DNA of 64,000 nt. It comes from CAILZL01 sp963791615. GTDB lineage: Bacteria; Pseudomonadota; Gammaproteobacteria; Steroidobacterales; Steroidobacteraceae. The notes under the pieces were generated by a model. The model was not told the origin of the DNA, searched no databases, and worked only from the letters and a program-made list of their open reading frames with translations. The position numbers were made by a program, and so were the translations under genes. Location of the stretch: positions 186,001 through 250,000 of the forward strand of contig CAWBTE010000005.1 of NCBI GenBank assembly GCA_963791615.1, read 5' to 3'. This document shows, one piece after another, positions 34,866-43,966 of this stretch (its first letter is position 1; each line of letters starts with the position of its first letter).

Positions 34866-36284
34866 CTACCGCTCCAGCACCCAGGTGTCCTTGGTACCAC
34901 CGCCCTGTGATGAATTCACCACCAGCGAGCCTTCCGTCAGCGCCACGCGCGTCAGGCCACCCGGCACCAGCTTCACGTCACGACCTGACAACACAAAAGG
35001 TCGCAAGTCGATGTGACGCGGCGCGATGCCTTTCTCGACAAAGGTCGGGCACGCCGACAGCGACAGCGTGGGTTGCGCAATGTACTTCTGCGGCGCAGCG
35101 ATGATGCGTGCACGGAAATCCTCGATCTGCTGCTTGCTGGCGGCAGGCCCAATCAACATGCCGTAGCCGCCTGCACCATGCACTTCTTTCACCACCAGTT
35201 CACTCAGATGCTCGAGGGTGTATTTCAGATCATCCTCACGACGCAGCACATAGGTGGGCACGTTATTGAGCAGAGGCTCTTCGCCCAGATAGAAGCGCAC
35301 CATGTCCGGTACGTAGGGATAAATGGATTTGTCGTCGGCCACGCCGGTACCGATGGCATTGGCTACATTCACGCGCCCGGAGCGATAAGCCTCAAGCAAG
35401 CCCGGTACACCCAGCTTTGAATCAGGGCGGAAAGCCTTGGGATCAAGGAAATCGTCGTCGATGCGCCGATAGATCACATCCACGCGCTGTGGGCCGCGCG
35501 TGGTGCGCATGTACACATAGTTGTCCTTGACGAACAGGTCAGAACCTTCCACCAGCTCCACACCCATCTGCTGAGCCAGGAAGGCATGTTCGAAGTACGC
35601 ACTGTTATAGGCGCCGGGAGTCAGCACCACCACCATCGGATCATTGACGCCAGCCGGAGCGACGCTGCGCAGATTGTCGAGCAGCAAGTCGGGATAATGT
35701 TCCACCGGCGCTACGGCATATTGAGCAAACAGTTCAGGAAACAACCGCATCATCATCTTGCGATCTTCAATCATGTACGACACACCCGACGGCACGCGCA
35801 GGTTGTCTTCCAGCACATAGAACTCGCCCTTGCCGGCGCGCACCACATCCACGCCCGCAATATGTGCATAGATGTCATTGGGAACATCCACGCCCTTCAT
35901 TTCCGGACGGAACTGCGCATTGTTCAGAATCTCCTCGGCAGGCAGCTTGCCGGCCTTGAGAATTTCCTGATCGTGGTAGATGTCCTTGATGAAGGCATTC
36001 AGCGCACGCACGCGCTGCTTCAGACCCGCCGCCAGCTGTTGCCATTCACTGGCGGGAATGATGCGCGGCACGATATCAAAGGGGATGAGACGCTCGGTGC
36101 CGGCTTCCTCGCCATACACCGCAAAGGTAATACCCACCCGGTGAAACAGAGTGTCGGCTTCAACACGCTTGCGTTGCAGCTTCTCGGCGGGGGTATTTTT
36201 CAGCCAGTCAGCGAAGGCGCGGTAATGCGAGCGAACTCCATCGCTGGCATGCATCTCATCGTAAGGCGGTTGCGACAAAGCCAT
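34866..36284 (-). CDS. Circularly permuted ATP-grasp protein of the Anbu cluster
   Basis: 472 aa, full length for the CP-ATPgrasp_2 (DUF404/DUF407) family. Recognisable segments: HRVGITFAVYGEEAGTERLIPFDIVPRIIP, PNDIYAHIAGVDVVRAGKGEFYVLEDNLRVPSGVSYMIEDR, VKEVHGAGGYGMLIGP and the C-terminal LVNSSQGGGTKDTWVLER. Probably an amide- or peptide-forming ligase of unknown substrate. First gene of the cluster. The 214 bases upstream (36285-36498) show no gene or clear signal. Confidence 0.92.
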   Translation of the reverse strand: MALSQPPYDEMHASDGVRSHYRAFADWLKNTPAEKLQRKRVEADTLFHRVGITFAVYGEEAGTERLIPFDIVPRIIPASEWQQLAAGLKQRVRALNAFIKDIYHDQEILKAGKLPAEEILNNAQFRPEMKGVDVPNDIYAHIAGVDVVRAGKGEFYVLEDNLRVPSGVSYMIEDRKMMMRLFPELFAQYAVAPVEHYPDLLLDNLRSVAPAGVNDPMVVVLTPGAYNSAYFEHAFLAQQMGVELVEGSDLFVKDNYVYMRTTRGPQRVDVIYRRIDDDFLDPKAFRPDSKLGVPGLLEAYRSGRVNVANAIGTGVADDKSIYPYVPDMVRFYLGEEPLLNNVPTYVLRREDDLKYTLEHLSELVVKEVHGAGGYGMLIGPAASKQQIEDFRARIIAAPQKYIAQPTLSLSACPTFVEKGIAPRHIDLRPFVLSGRDVKLVPGGLTRVALTEGSLVVNSSQGGGTKDTWVLER

Positions 36285-36498
36285 CTTGGCAATTAACCCC
36301 GGTGCTATTTGTTGGCGGTTCTTATCGAATAGCGAAAACCATGCCAGAGGATAATTGCCCTATTCCTGCCACTGCGCAAGCACGCTGCGAGCCAAACTGG
36401 CGCATTCACAAATCATTGCGCACCAACTTGACCCAACACACTCAGACGCCGTGTTTGTCACTTGTCCGAGCTGTGCTCCTGATTCTTGGAGCAAGCTC

Positions 36499-36897
36499 CT
36501 AAGGCATCTGGATCAAACCGCCACCGCGACCCGGCCCCGGCCCATCCTTCAGGCCCGGCATCCCCGGCGCCACCACCAGCTGCGAAGCCTGCTGACGACG
36601 CATTTCCTGAATCTGCTGCATGGTGCGCTCGATGCCCTGCTGGGCAGCAGCGGCAAATCCGGCCACCGCTTCACCCAGGGTCTTGCCTTCGATCTCGAAA
36701 TTGATCGGCACCGCGCCCATGTTGGTCATGATCTCGGCCTGACCCAGATAGATGACTGCGCGCGTGGCATCCACCGAGCCGTCGCCGGTCACCGGAGTCA
36801 TGCAGCGGATCACGCCCAACTTGCGATCAGTGTAGGTATCTTCACGATACAAATTGGCCAGATCCATCTGCGACTCGGCGGGTAATTCCTGCGACAT
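36499..36897 (-). CDS. Conserved-looking cytoplasmic protein of unknown function
   Basis: Not recognised. 132 aa from ATG 36897 (MSQELPAESQMDLANLYREDTYTDRKLG), chosen because GAGGTG lies about 7 bases upstream; the frame opens earlier to 36969. A compact N-terminal domain (VIRCMTPVTGDGSVDATRAVIYLGQAEIMTNMGAVPINFEIEG) is followed by a helix (EAVAGFAAAAQQGIERTMQQIQEMRRQQ) and a glycine/proline-rich tail ending GRGGGLIQMP. It diverges from the small gene at 37017, leaving about 120 bases for promoters. Confidence 0.65.
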   Translation of the reverse strand: MSQELPAESQMDLANLYREDTYTDRKLGVIRCMTPVTGDGSVDATRAVIYLGQAEIMTNMGAVPINFEIEGKTLGEAVAGFAAAAQQGIERTMQQIQEMRRQQASQLVVAPGMPGLKDGPGPGRGGGLIQMP

Positions 36898-37016
36898 AAG
36901 CACCTCGGGGCAATCAGAAGTAAGGTTGGCAGTATCGCATGGCTGCCCCAGTTCAGCCCACACCCGCAAGCCGCCCGGCTACAATGCCGACCTTACCCAG
37001 TCTGGGCCAGCCGCCG

Positions 37017-37328
37017 ATGATGAGTGCCATGCAAGAACCCGACACCCATTTCAATGAAGCCTTCACCCGCACGGTGGACATCGGCAACAGCATTGCCGAC
37101 CAGGATCAGAAAGCCGATCTGTGGGATATCGCTGACGGCATGCTGGCCGGCGCCCTGCAATTCTGGCTGTACTCCCGCCAACCCTGCGGCGACCCCGCCT
37201 GTGATGACTGCACATCAATAGCAACCGCCGAAGGCCGCATGGCCGAATTGCGCAAGATCATCGACAGCTTCGCCACCGAGAGCGAATACTTTCATTCGCC
37301 GAATGATTACAACGTGGGCCGGGCGTAG
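37017..37328 (+). CDS. Small protein of unknown function
   Basis: Not recognised. 103 aa starting at one of two consecutive ATGs (37017 or 37020). Acidic, with a motif CGDPACDDCTSI (three cysteines) that could bind a metal, then a C-terminal helix AEGRMAELRKIIDSFATESEYFHSPNDYN. The upstream extension of the frame to 36939 is Pro/Ala-rich and probably not coding. Two TTCGCGAA-family palindromes follow its stop. Confidence 0.6.
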   Translation: MMSAMQEPDTHFNEAFTRTVDIGNSIADQDQKADLWDIADGMLAGALQFWLYSRQPCGDPACDDCTSIATAEGRMAELRKIIDSFATESEYFHSPNDYNVGRA

Positions 37329-37349
37329 CCGCTGGCTTACCGTTGGTTT

Positions 37350-37419
37350 GTAGGGGCGATTCGCGAATCGCCCTCCCGGTTCAAGCACAGGCAGGGTCGC
37401 TCGCGAGCGACCCCTACGA
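37350..37419. repeat. Two adjacent TTCGCGAA/CTCGCGAG-type palindromes
   Basis: Two perfect 20-bp palindromes: 37354-37373 (half-site GGGCGATTCG) and 37394-37413 (half-site GGGTCGCTCG). The first is preceded by GTAG and the second followed by CTACGA, so together they form an outward-facing pair bounded by GTAG and its complement. They sit between the small genes at 37017 and 37430. Confidence 0.75.
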
Positions 37420-37429
37420 GACGAATCTG

Positions 37430-37636
37430 ATGAGCGGCCCACCCAACAATGTAGTCCAGCTGCACAAGGCCAAGTCCGCGCTCACCGCCAAACGCGCCGA
37501 AGGCAAAACGCTGTGTATCTCCGGTTTTCACAAGTGGGTGGTGGTGAAAAAATCCCAGTTTGATGTGAAGCAGGGCAAGCTGGTCACAGTGGAAAAATGT
37601 TCGCGCTGTGGGCAACAGCGCACCCGGGGAACATAA
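37430..37636 (+). CDS. Small putative zinc-ribbon-like protein
   Basis: 68 aa from ATG 37430 (MSGPPNNVVQLHKAKSALTAKRAEG). Basic, with TLCISGFHKWVVVKKSQFDVK followed by VEKCSRCGQQRT; one Cys-His pair and one CXXC could form a zinc site. Not assigned to a family by eye. The upstream extension of the frame to 37343 runs through a palindromic repeat and is unlikely to be translated. Confidence 0.6.
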   Translation: MSGPPNNVVQLHKAKSALTAKRAEGKTLCISGFHKWVVVKKSQFDVKQGKLVTVEKCSRCGQQRTRGT

Positions 37637-37680
37637 ATCCCGTTGCGGTAAAGCCGCCAAACGGCCACTTCAGTAATTTT

Positions 37681-38517
37681 CTAACGCTTCGCCAACCGGC
37701 ACTGCACCCAGTTGCGCAACTCTGCCAGCTGCAAATGGTGATCGCTGATCGCAGGTCCCAGTCCGTGTCGCCAGCTCAGGCGTCGATCAGTGGGATTTTG
37801 CTGCAATAAACGCAGCTCATCAGCATAGCCATCCAGCTCGGCCTGATCGGCAAACAGGCCTTCATAAATCAGCGTTTTGCCGTAGCGAATGGCGGTGGCG
37901 GCGATTTCGTTGCAACTGTATTCGGGATGATATTGCGTGCCCCAGAACACACCCCGCCCGAAGCGAATCTCGGCGGCCTGCAAGCCCATCTCGTTACGCG
38001 CCAGTTCTACTGAATCAGGGGGTAACACAGCGATATCATCGCGATGTACGGTGATGGCTTCAAACACGGCTGGCTTGCCAGCGAACATGGGATGCTCAAG
38101 ACCTGCAGGCGTCAGCATGATGCGTCGGCCAAAACCAAATTCGCGACCGCGTGGATTGGCACGCACTACGCCACCTGCGGCGGTAACGGCTACTTGCAAA
38201 CCCCAGCAACTGCCGAAGAACGGCACACCTGCGGCAAACACCGCACGAGCCAGTTCAATCTGGCGTTCGATAGCTGCGCCGCCGTCATAGACATTCAATG
38301 CCGAGCCGGTGATGGCCACACCGGCATAGTCAGTAAGACTGCGGCTCAAGCGCACTTCACCATCAGCAGGCCGGATGATTTCGCAACGCAGATCACTTTT
38401 CAAAGTTTGCAGTACAGCGGCATAACCCTCACCACTGGCGCTGCCACCGGCGGCTTGCTGCTGAGCGCGTGTCTCGGCACGATTGCCATCAATGATCAGC
38501 ACCAGTGACATCGTCAT
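37681..38517 (-). CDS. Class I glutamine amidotransferase-like hydrolase, last gene of a gamma-glutamylation operon
   Basis: 278 aa. The nucleophile elbow is FFGSCWGLQVA (Cys), with the catalytic His-Glu in GTQYHPEYS. No synthetase domain is attached. Because it ends an operon with a glutamine-synthetase-like ligase, it may hydrolyse a gamma-glutamyl amide back to glutamate, as PuuD does in the putrescine pathway, although its sequence is nearer to GuaA-type amidotransferases. The start overlaps the alcohol dehydrogenase stop (ATGA). Role inferred from context. Confidence 0.8.
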   Translation of the reverse strand: MTMSLVLIIDGNRAETRAQQQAAGGSASGEGYAAVLQTLKSDLRCEIIRPADGEVRLSRSLTDYAGVAITGSALNVYDGGAAIERQIELARAVFAAGVPFFGSCWGLQVAVTAAGGVVRANPRGREFGFGRRIMLTPAGLEHPMFAGKPAVFEAITVHRDDIAVLPPDSVELARNEMGLQAAEIRFGRGVFWGTQYHPEYSCNEIAATAIRYGKTLIYEGLFADQAELDGYADELRLLQQNPTDRRLSWRHGLGPAISDHHLQLAELRNWVQCRLAKR

Positions 38518-39680
38518 CCCTTCAGCTCGAGATCACCCTTGACGATGGAACGGAACAGTCGCTCGTAAGTGGCGGCATCAATGGCGACCGGATTGCTGCC
38601 AGCAGAAGGATCCAGTTCGGCTTCGCGACCAATCACGCCCGGCTGTGAGACAGTCACGCCAGTTTCACCCAGCGAATGCGGAATGCCGAGGCGTTTGCGG
38701 AAGGCGAGCACCCATTCATATACGCCAGCGAAATCTGCACTTGGCAAGTCCAGCATGCGCGCGACGATTTTCATGCGCTCGGCAATGGCATCGCAGTTAT
38801 GCAGCATCACATAGGGCAAAATGATGGCATTGGCCAGGCCATGATGCGTGCCGTAGTAAGAGCCTACCGGATGCGCGATGGCATGCACGCCACCCAGCCC
38901 TTTCTGAAACGCCGTCGCGCCCATGCTGGCGGCAGCCAGCATGCGTGAGCGGGCTTCAATGTCATTACCGTTGTCGTAAGCGCGTGGCAGATATTCTTTA
39001 ATCAGCCGCATGCCTTCCAGTGCAATGCCGTCGGCGAGCGGATGAAAGCCCGGCGCACAAAACGCTTCGAAGCAATGTACAAAGGCATCAATGCCCGTGG
39101 CAGCGGTGATGTGTGCTGGCAAACCCACCGTCAATTCCGGATCAGCAATCACGATGCCGGGCATCATTTTCGGATGAAAGATAATTTTCTTCTGATGTGT
39201 CTGTTCATTGAGAATCACACCGGCTCGACCTACTTCAGAACCGGTTCCTGCTGTGGTAGGCACGGCAACGACTGGTGCGATACCGGCCGGATCAGCGCGC
39301 GTCCACCAGTCACCGATATCTTCAAAGTCCCATAGCGGCCGGGTCTGGCCAGACATGAAGGCAATGACCTTGCCCGCATCCATCGCCGAGCCACCACCAA
39401 AGGCAATCACACCATCGTGATTGCCGGTGCGATAGGCAGCGAGACCCGACTCGACATTGGCCGCCACCGGGTTGCCACGCACATCGGCAAACAATTTTGC
39501 AGCGGGCAACACAGTCAGCGCAGCATGAATCATCGCGCTGTCCCTGAGCCCCAGATCGGTGACCAGCAATGGTATCTTGATGCCCAGCTCCGCGCACGCC
39601 GCAGGCAACTCGGCAATACGGCCGGGACCGCTCCATACACGCGTTGGATAATTCCAGTTGGCTTTTAATGTCAGCGTCAT
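38514..39680 (-). CDS. Iron-containing alcohol dehydrogenase
   Basis: 388 aa group III (Fe-ADH) enzyme. NAD-binding GVIAFGGGSAMDAGKVIA, then VVAVPTTAGTGSEVGR, and the metal ligands in TGIDAFVHCFEAFC and GGVHAIAHPVGSYYGTHHG. It would oxidise an alcohol, possibly the hydroxyl of a gamma-glutamyl amino alcohol given its neighbours. Both its start and its stop overlap the adjacent genes by ATGA, so translation is tightly coupled. Substrate not determined by sequence. Confidence 0.92.
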   Translation of the reverse strand: MTLTLKANWNYPTRVWSGPGRIAELPAACAELGIKIPLLVTDLGLRDSAMIHAALTVLPAAKLFADVRGNPVAANVESGLAAYRTGNHDGVIAFGGGSAMDAGKVIAFMSGQTRPLWDFEDIGDWWTRADPAGIAPVVAVPTTAGTGSEVGRAGVILNEQTHQKKIIFHPKMMPGIVIADPELTVGLPAHITAATGIDAFVHCFEAFCAPGFHPLADGIALEGMRLIKEYLPRAYDNGNDIEARSRMLAAASMGATAFQKGLGGVHAIAHPVGSYYGTHHGLANAIILPYVMLHNCDAIAERMKIVARMLDLPSADFAGVYEWVLAFRKRLGIPHSLGETGVTVSQPGVIGREAELDPSAGSNPVAIDAATYERLFRSIVKGDLELKG

Positions 39681-41068
39681 AGCGTGGTTCGCAGGTGGAA
39701 GGACTTGGGCCGTGTCAGATGTTCATAGCCGACGACTGACAGCGTGCAACCACGACCTGAATCCTTGACGCCCACCCAGGCGAGCGCTGGATCAAGGTAA
39801 TCACAACGATTCATGAACCAGGTACCGGTGTTGATACGCTCCCCCAGTGCGGTGGCAACATCCACATCGGCAGTCCAGATCGCGGCGGTTAACCCGAACG
39901 TGCTGTCATTCATCAGCGCCACGGCTTCATCGTCGGAGCGCACGCACATGATGCCCGCCACCGGACCAAAAATTTCTTCACGCATCACCGGCATGTGGTG
40001 ATCGACATCCAGTAACACCTGCGGCGCGACATAGGGCGTGCCGGGCTGATCTGCTTTGAACAAAGCAGCATCAATGGCTGGACGCGCACCGGCTTTGATT
40101 GACGCAGCGATCTGTTCACGAATGCTGGCCGCCGCAGTCGTGCGCACCACGGGACCCAGCGTGGTTGCCTGTTGCAGCGGATCACCCAGCACGTACTGTC
40201 TGGTCAAGGCAATAAACCCTTCAACAAACGCTTCATAAAGTTTGTCGTGCACATAGATGCGCTGCAAGCCGCAACACGATTGACCTGAATTGAAGTAGGC
40301 GCCATCAACGATGTTTTCTATCGCATGCGCAAGATTCGCATCGTGGCGCACATACACTGGATCGCAGCCGCCCAGTTCCAGACCCAGACCAATAAAGCGC
40401 TCGCTGGCGGCGCGCTGTACGGCATGGCCGCCTGCAACAGAACCTGTGAAGGCGACAAAGTCAACACGCGAGTCGCGAATGACGCGCTCGGTATCCGCAT
40501 GCGCCAGATGCAATGCCTGGAAAACACCGGATGGCAAGCCCGCAGCGGTCAAGCATTCAGCGAAACGTTCGGCACACAGCGGGGTCTGCGCTGAGTGCTT
40601 GAGTATCACCGCGTTACCGGCCAGCAATGCCGGAACCACGCTATTCACCGCGATCAGATAGGGATAGTTCCATGCTGCTATGGTCAGCACCACACCCAGA
40701 CTTTCACGCTTGATGTAGCGGCGGAAACCGTCTTTGGCTTCAGGTTGAATGTTGGCGAGCGCCTCAGGCGCAATTGCAATCAGGTGGCGGGCGCGATCCA
40801 GCAAACCATTCACTTCGCTGGGGCTGTAGCGCAGCGGCCTGCCGATCTGCATGGTGAGTTCCAGCGCGATAACATCGCGACGGGATTCGAATTCAGCACA
40901 GAAGCGGGTGAGAATGGCGCAACGTTCCGTCAGGGAAGTGTTTCGCCATTGTTGATGTGCGACACGTGCCGTGGTCAGCGCGTGATCAATTTCGGCCGCG
41001 CTGGCCAGAGGCAGTTCGACGATGACACGCCCATCGATGGGGCTGATGGTTTGCTGGATGGGTGACAA
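39677..41068 (-). CDS. NAD(P)-dependent aldehyde dehydrogenase
   Basis: 463 aa. Oxidises an aldehyde to an acid. Visible: TIAAWNYPYLIAVNSVVPALLAGNAVILKHS (cofactor site), LELGGCDPVYV with the general-base Glu, and the catalytic Cys in FNSGQSCCGLQRIYV. A C-terminal EEIFGPVAGIM is typical. The start is a TTG immediately after the ligase stop. It probably handles the aldehyde made by the next gene, the Fe-ADH. Confidence 0.93.
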   Translation of the reverse strand: MSPIQQTISPIDGRVIVELPLASAAEIDHALTTARVAHQQWRNTSLTERCAILTRFCAEFESRRDVIALELTMQIGRPLRYSPSEVNGLLDRARHLIAIAPEALANIQPEAKDGFRRYIKRESLGVVLTIAAWNYPYLIAVNSVVPALLAGNAVILKHSAQTPLCAERFAECLTAAGLPSGVFQALHLAHADTERVIRDSRVDFVAFTGSVAGGHAVQRAASERFIGLGLELGGCDPVYVRHDANLAHAIENIVDGAYFNSGQSCCGLQRIYVHDKLYEAFVEGFIALTRQYVLGDPLQQATTLGPVVRTTAAASIREQIAASIKAGARPAIDAALFKADQPGTPYVAPQVLLDVDHHMPVMREEIFGPVAGIMCVRSDDEAVALMNDSTFGLTAAIWTADVDVATALGERINTGTWFMNRCDYLDPALAWVGVKDSGRGCTLSVVGYEHLTRPKSFHLRTTL

Positions 41069-42445
41069 TCAAATGATCTCGAAGTAACGCGCCTTTTCCC
41101 AATCCGTCACTGCACGCTGGAATTGCCGCTCTTCCCATTCACGACTGGCGGCATAGTGTTCAACGAAGGCTGCGCCAAACAGTTCTTGTGCGGCTTTCGA
41201 TCTGGCCAGACGCTGGGCGGCTTCATTCAAGGTGCGTGGCAGTTGCCGTTTCGCAGGCAGCTTCAAATCATAGGCATTACCGGTGATGGCGGCATCGGGT
41301 TCGATGCGATGTTCAATGCCCCACAGCCCGGAACCAATCGCCACGGCCAGCGCCAGATAAGGATTGATGTCCGCAGCCGCGATGCGATATTCAACACGCT
41401 GGCTCTTGGGCCCGCCCGGAATCACCCGCAGGGCAGTAGTGCGATTCTCCACTCCCCAGGTCGCTGAAGTGGGCGCCCAGAAGCCAGGAATCAGACGTGA
41501 GTAACTGTTCACGGTGGAGGCCACCATCGCCAATAGCTCTGGCATCAGCGCCTGTTGTCCGCCAATGAACCAGCGCATTTGCTCAGAAATTCCTTGCGGA
41601 TGACCGGCATCGTAGAAGGTCGACTCGCCCGTTTTTTTGTCATTCAGTGATACATGCAGGTGACCGCTCTGACCCGGCCAATCATTCGACCACTTGGCCA
41701 TGAAGGTAGCCATGTAACCGCTGCGCTGCGCCAGCACTTTGGTAAAAGTCTTGAACAACGCGCCGCGATCAGCCGCTTCCAGCGCTTCAGTATATTGCAG
41801 CGCGCCTTCCAGTACGCCTGCGCCGGTTTCAGTGTGCAACCCTTCCAGCGGAAAACGCATGTCTTCGCATAGCTTCAGCAGCGCGTGATAGAACTCGGCA
41901 TGCACTGAGCTGCGCAATACGGAGTAGCCAAAGAAACCCGGCGTGATGGTTTCCAGATTCCGGTAGTGTTTGGCCCGCACCGTGTCGGGTGTTTCGCGGA
42001 ACATGAAGAATTCGAATTCAGTAGCCGCGTTGACACCAAAGCCCATGTCCGCCGCACGCGCCAATACTTTGCGCAGTGTGGCGCGTGGACAAACGCTTTC
42101 AGCGCTGTCGGTGAACTCACCGAGAAAGAACAGCATGTTGCCTTCGAAGGGTACAGCACGACAGGTGGCTGGCAACACGCGCACCGGCGCATCCGGAAAC
42201 GCGGTGTGCCAGCCGGTAAAGCGCACGTTATCGTACTGCTGGTCGTTGGAGTCCCAGCCCAGCACCACATCGCAGAAGCCAAAGCCTTTGTCGAGCGCCG
42301 CAAAGAATTTTTCGCGGTTCATGTACTTGCCGCGCAACACACCATCGTTATCGAACACGCCCACTTTCACATGCGTGAGATTGCGCTCGGTAACAATCGC
42401 GCGCGCCTGTGCTGCGGTGCTGACCTCTTCCGGTGCGATGGCCAT
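41069..42445 (-). CDS. Glutamine-synthetase-like gamma-glutamyl-amine ligase (PuuA/GlnA4-like)
   Basis: 458 aa. Joins glutamate to an amine with ATP rather than acting as housekeeping glutamine synthetase, as judged by the N-terminus (VKVGVFDNDGVLRGKYMNREKF) and the operon. Metal ligands: TEFEFF, HTETGAGVLEGAL and GHLHVSLND; ATP/glutamate site: WGVENRTTALRVI and RVEYRIAAADINPYLALA. No adenylylation-site loop of the GlnA type was seen. Three bases after the permease gene. Known relatives: PuuA (putrescine), IpuC (isopropylamine), Streptomyces GlnA4 (ethanolamine). The substrate here is inferred. Confidence 0.88.
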   Translation of the reverse strand: MAIAPEEVSTAAQARAIVTERNLTHVKVGVFDNDGVLRGKYMNREKFFAALDKGFGFCDVVLGWDSNDQQYDNVRFTGWHTAFPDAPVRVLPATCRAVPFEGNMLFFLGEFTDSAESVCPRATLRKVLARAADMGFGVNAATEFEFFMFRETPDTVRAKHYRNLETITPGFFGYSVLRSSVHAEFYHALLKLCEDMRFPLEGLHTETGAGVLEGALQYTEALEAADRGALFKTFTKVLAQRSGYMATFMAKWSNDWPGQSGHLHVSLNDKKTGESTFYDAGHPQGISEQMRWFIGGQQALMPELLAMVASTVNSYSRLIPGFWAPTSATWGVENRTTALRVIPGGPKSQRVEYRIAAADINPYLALAVAIGSGLWGIEHRIEPDAAITGNAYDLKLPAKRQLPRTLNEAAQRLARSKAAQELFGAAFVEHYAASREWEERQFQRAVTDWEKARYFEII

Positions 42446-42448
42446 GAT

Positions 42449-43966
42449 TCAGTCGTGTCCTCGCGTACCCTTGCTCATGGCAAATTCTTCTTCAGGCGAC
42501 AGCACCAGCCGCTTGCGTCCGATCAAGGCGAAATACAGCAACCCCAGCGCATAGAAAACCGCCGCCGCATAAACGCCATTGCGGTATATCGGGTCCTGCA
42601 ACTGGTAGTACAGCGTCAGCAGCGCGATGACGACGGTGAGTCCTGCGCCGACATTGCCGAGCGGGCTGCGGTAAGGGCGCTCAATATCAGGCAGATTCTT
42701 GCGCAGCAGAATGAACGACAGGCCCTGCATGGCGTAGGAAATCATGGCGCCGAACACCGCCATGTTGAGCAGCGTGCCGCCGATCACTGCGCCGCCCTTT
42801 TCGGCGCCGAAGCCGAACCACACCACCAGCATCACCACAAAGCCCATCGACGCACCTACATACAACGCCACATGCGGCACTTTGTGTGTGCCGTGTGTCA
42901 GTGACATGAAGGGCAAGTAGTAACCGGCACGCGACAGCGAATAGATCTGTCTGCCGAAGGCGTAGATGATGGTATGAAAACTGGCGATCAAGCCGATCAC
43001 CGCCAGGAACGCCAGCACCTTGGCAGTACCCGTGCCATAGATCACCCGGAAACCATCCAGTAATGGTTCTGCCGAGGTGGCCAGCGAGAATGCGCCATGC
43101 ATCTTGCCTTCCTCGGTTGAACCCACACTGGCATTCAGGAACAGGATCAACAGCGCGGAACCGGTCAGCGTCAGCATGCCCAGCAACAGTCCTTTGGGCA
43201 TGTCCTTCTTCGGGTCATGCGACTCTTCAGCTGCCAGCGGCAGTTGCTCAATGGCCAGGAACAACCACACGGCAAAAGGCAATGCAGCCAGCGCGCCCTT
43301 GATACCAAACGGTAGCCAGCTGCCGCCACCTTCCGGGAGTTCCACCACGCCACCATCCGCGCCCACGCCGATGTTCAGCGCCCAGCGGTTAATATCGATA
43401 TGTGGAATCGCACTGATCCAGTAGATGGCCAGTACCGCCAGCGCGCCCAGGGTGACAATTACCGAAACCCGGAACGACAGTTCGACGCCGCGCAGATTCA
43501 GCAGCAGGAACAGCACATATGAACCGGCCCACCACAACGGCTGAAAACTGGCCGGGGTTTCAAAGATGGCGGTCATGTATGAGCCGATGAAGAACACGAT
43601 CACGGCGGGCGTAAGGATGTACTCAATGCTCTCGGCCAGACCCGTTACCATGCCACCCCAGGGCCCCATGGCGCTGCGGGCAAACGAGTAGGCCGCGCCA
43701 GTGTGGGGCAGTGCCGGCGACATCTCGGCCAGACTGAAGCACAGTCCCCAGTACATGACTGAAATAATGATCAACGCAATCAACATGCCGCCGAACCCGG
43801 CTGACAAGCCGAAGTTCCAGCCCGAGTAGTGCCCGGAAATCACTGCGCCCACGCCCAGCGCCCACAGCGACCACACCCGCGCATGCCGGCGCAGTCCACG
43901 TTTTTCGAAGTATTGTTTGTCTGGGGCCTGATAGACAACGCCGCCAGAAGATTTCTGCTCGACCAT
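42449..43966 (-). CDS. APC-family permease, ethanolamine-permease type
   Basis: 505 aa from ATG 43966 (MVEQKSSGGVVYQAP; GAGGG upstream); the open frame to 44050 is not needed. About 12 TM helices. The first helix region, LWALGVGAVISGHYSGWNFGLSAGFGGMLIA, matches the ISGxxxGWNFGL hallmark of APC ethanolamine permeases, followed by CFSLAEMSPALPHTGAAYSFARSAMGPWGG. It would import the amine used by the ligase three bases downstream. First gene of the five-gene operon. Confidence 0.9.
   Translation of the reverse strand: MVEQKSSGGVVYQAPDKQYFEKRGLRRHARVWSLWALGVGAVISGHYSGWNFGLSAGFGGMLIALIIISVMYWGLCFSLAEMSPALPHTGAAYSFARSAMGPWGGMVTGLAESIEYILTPAVIVFFIGSYMTAIFETPASFQPLWWAGSYVLFLLLNLRGVELSFRVSVIVTLGALAVLAIYWISAIPHIDINRWALNIGVGADGGVVELPEGGGSWLPFGIKGALAALPFAVWLFLAIEQLPLAAEESHDPKKDMPKGLLLGMLTLTGSALLILFLNASVGSTEEGKMHGAFSLATSAEPLLDGFRVIYGTGTAKVLAFLAVIGLIASFHTIIYAFGRQIYSLSRAGYYLPFMSLTHGTHKVPHVALYVGASMGFVVMLVVWFGFGAEKGGAVIGGTLLNMAVFGAMISYAMQGLSFILLRKNLPDIERPYRSPLGNVGAGLTVVIALLTLYYQLQDPIYRNGVYAAAVFYALGLLYFALIGRKRLVLSPEEEFAMSKGTRGHD

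Noticed and set aside
36302..36502. A 66-aa plus-strand frame between the ATP-grasp gene and its neighbour
   Set aside because: No ribosome site, odd composition and no family features; treated as intergenic.
37350..37419. Start of a CRISPR array
   Set aside because: Only two palindromes with different sequences and no regular spacers; no cas genes in the window.
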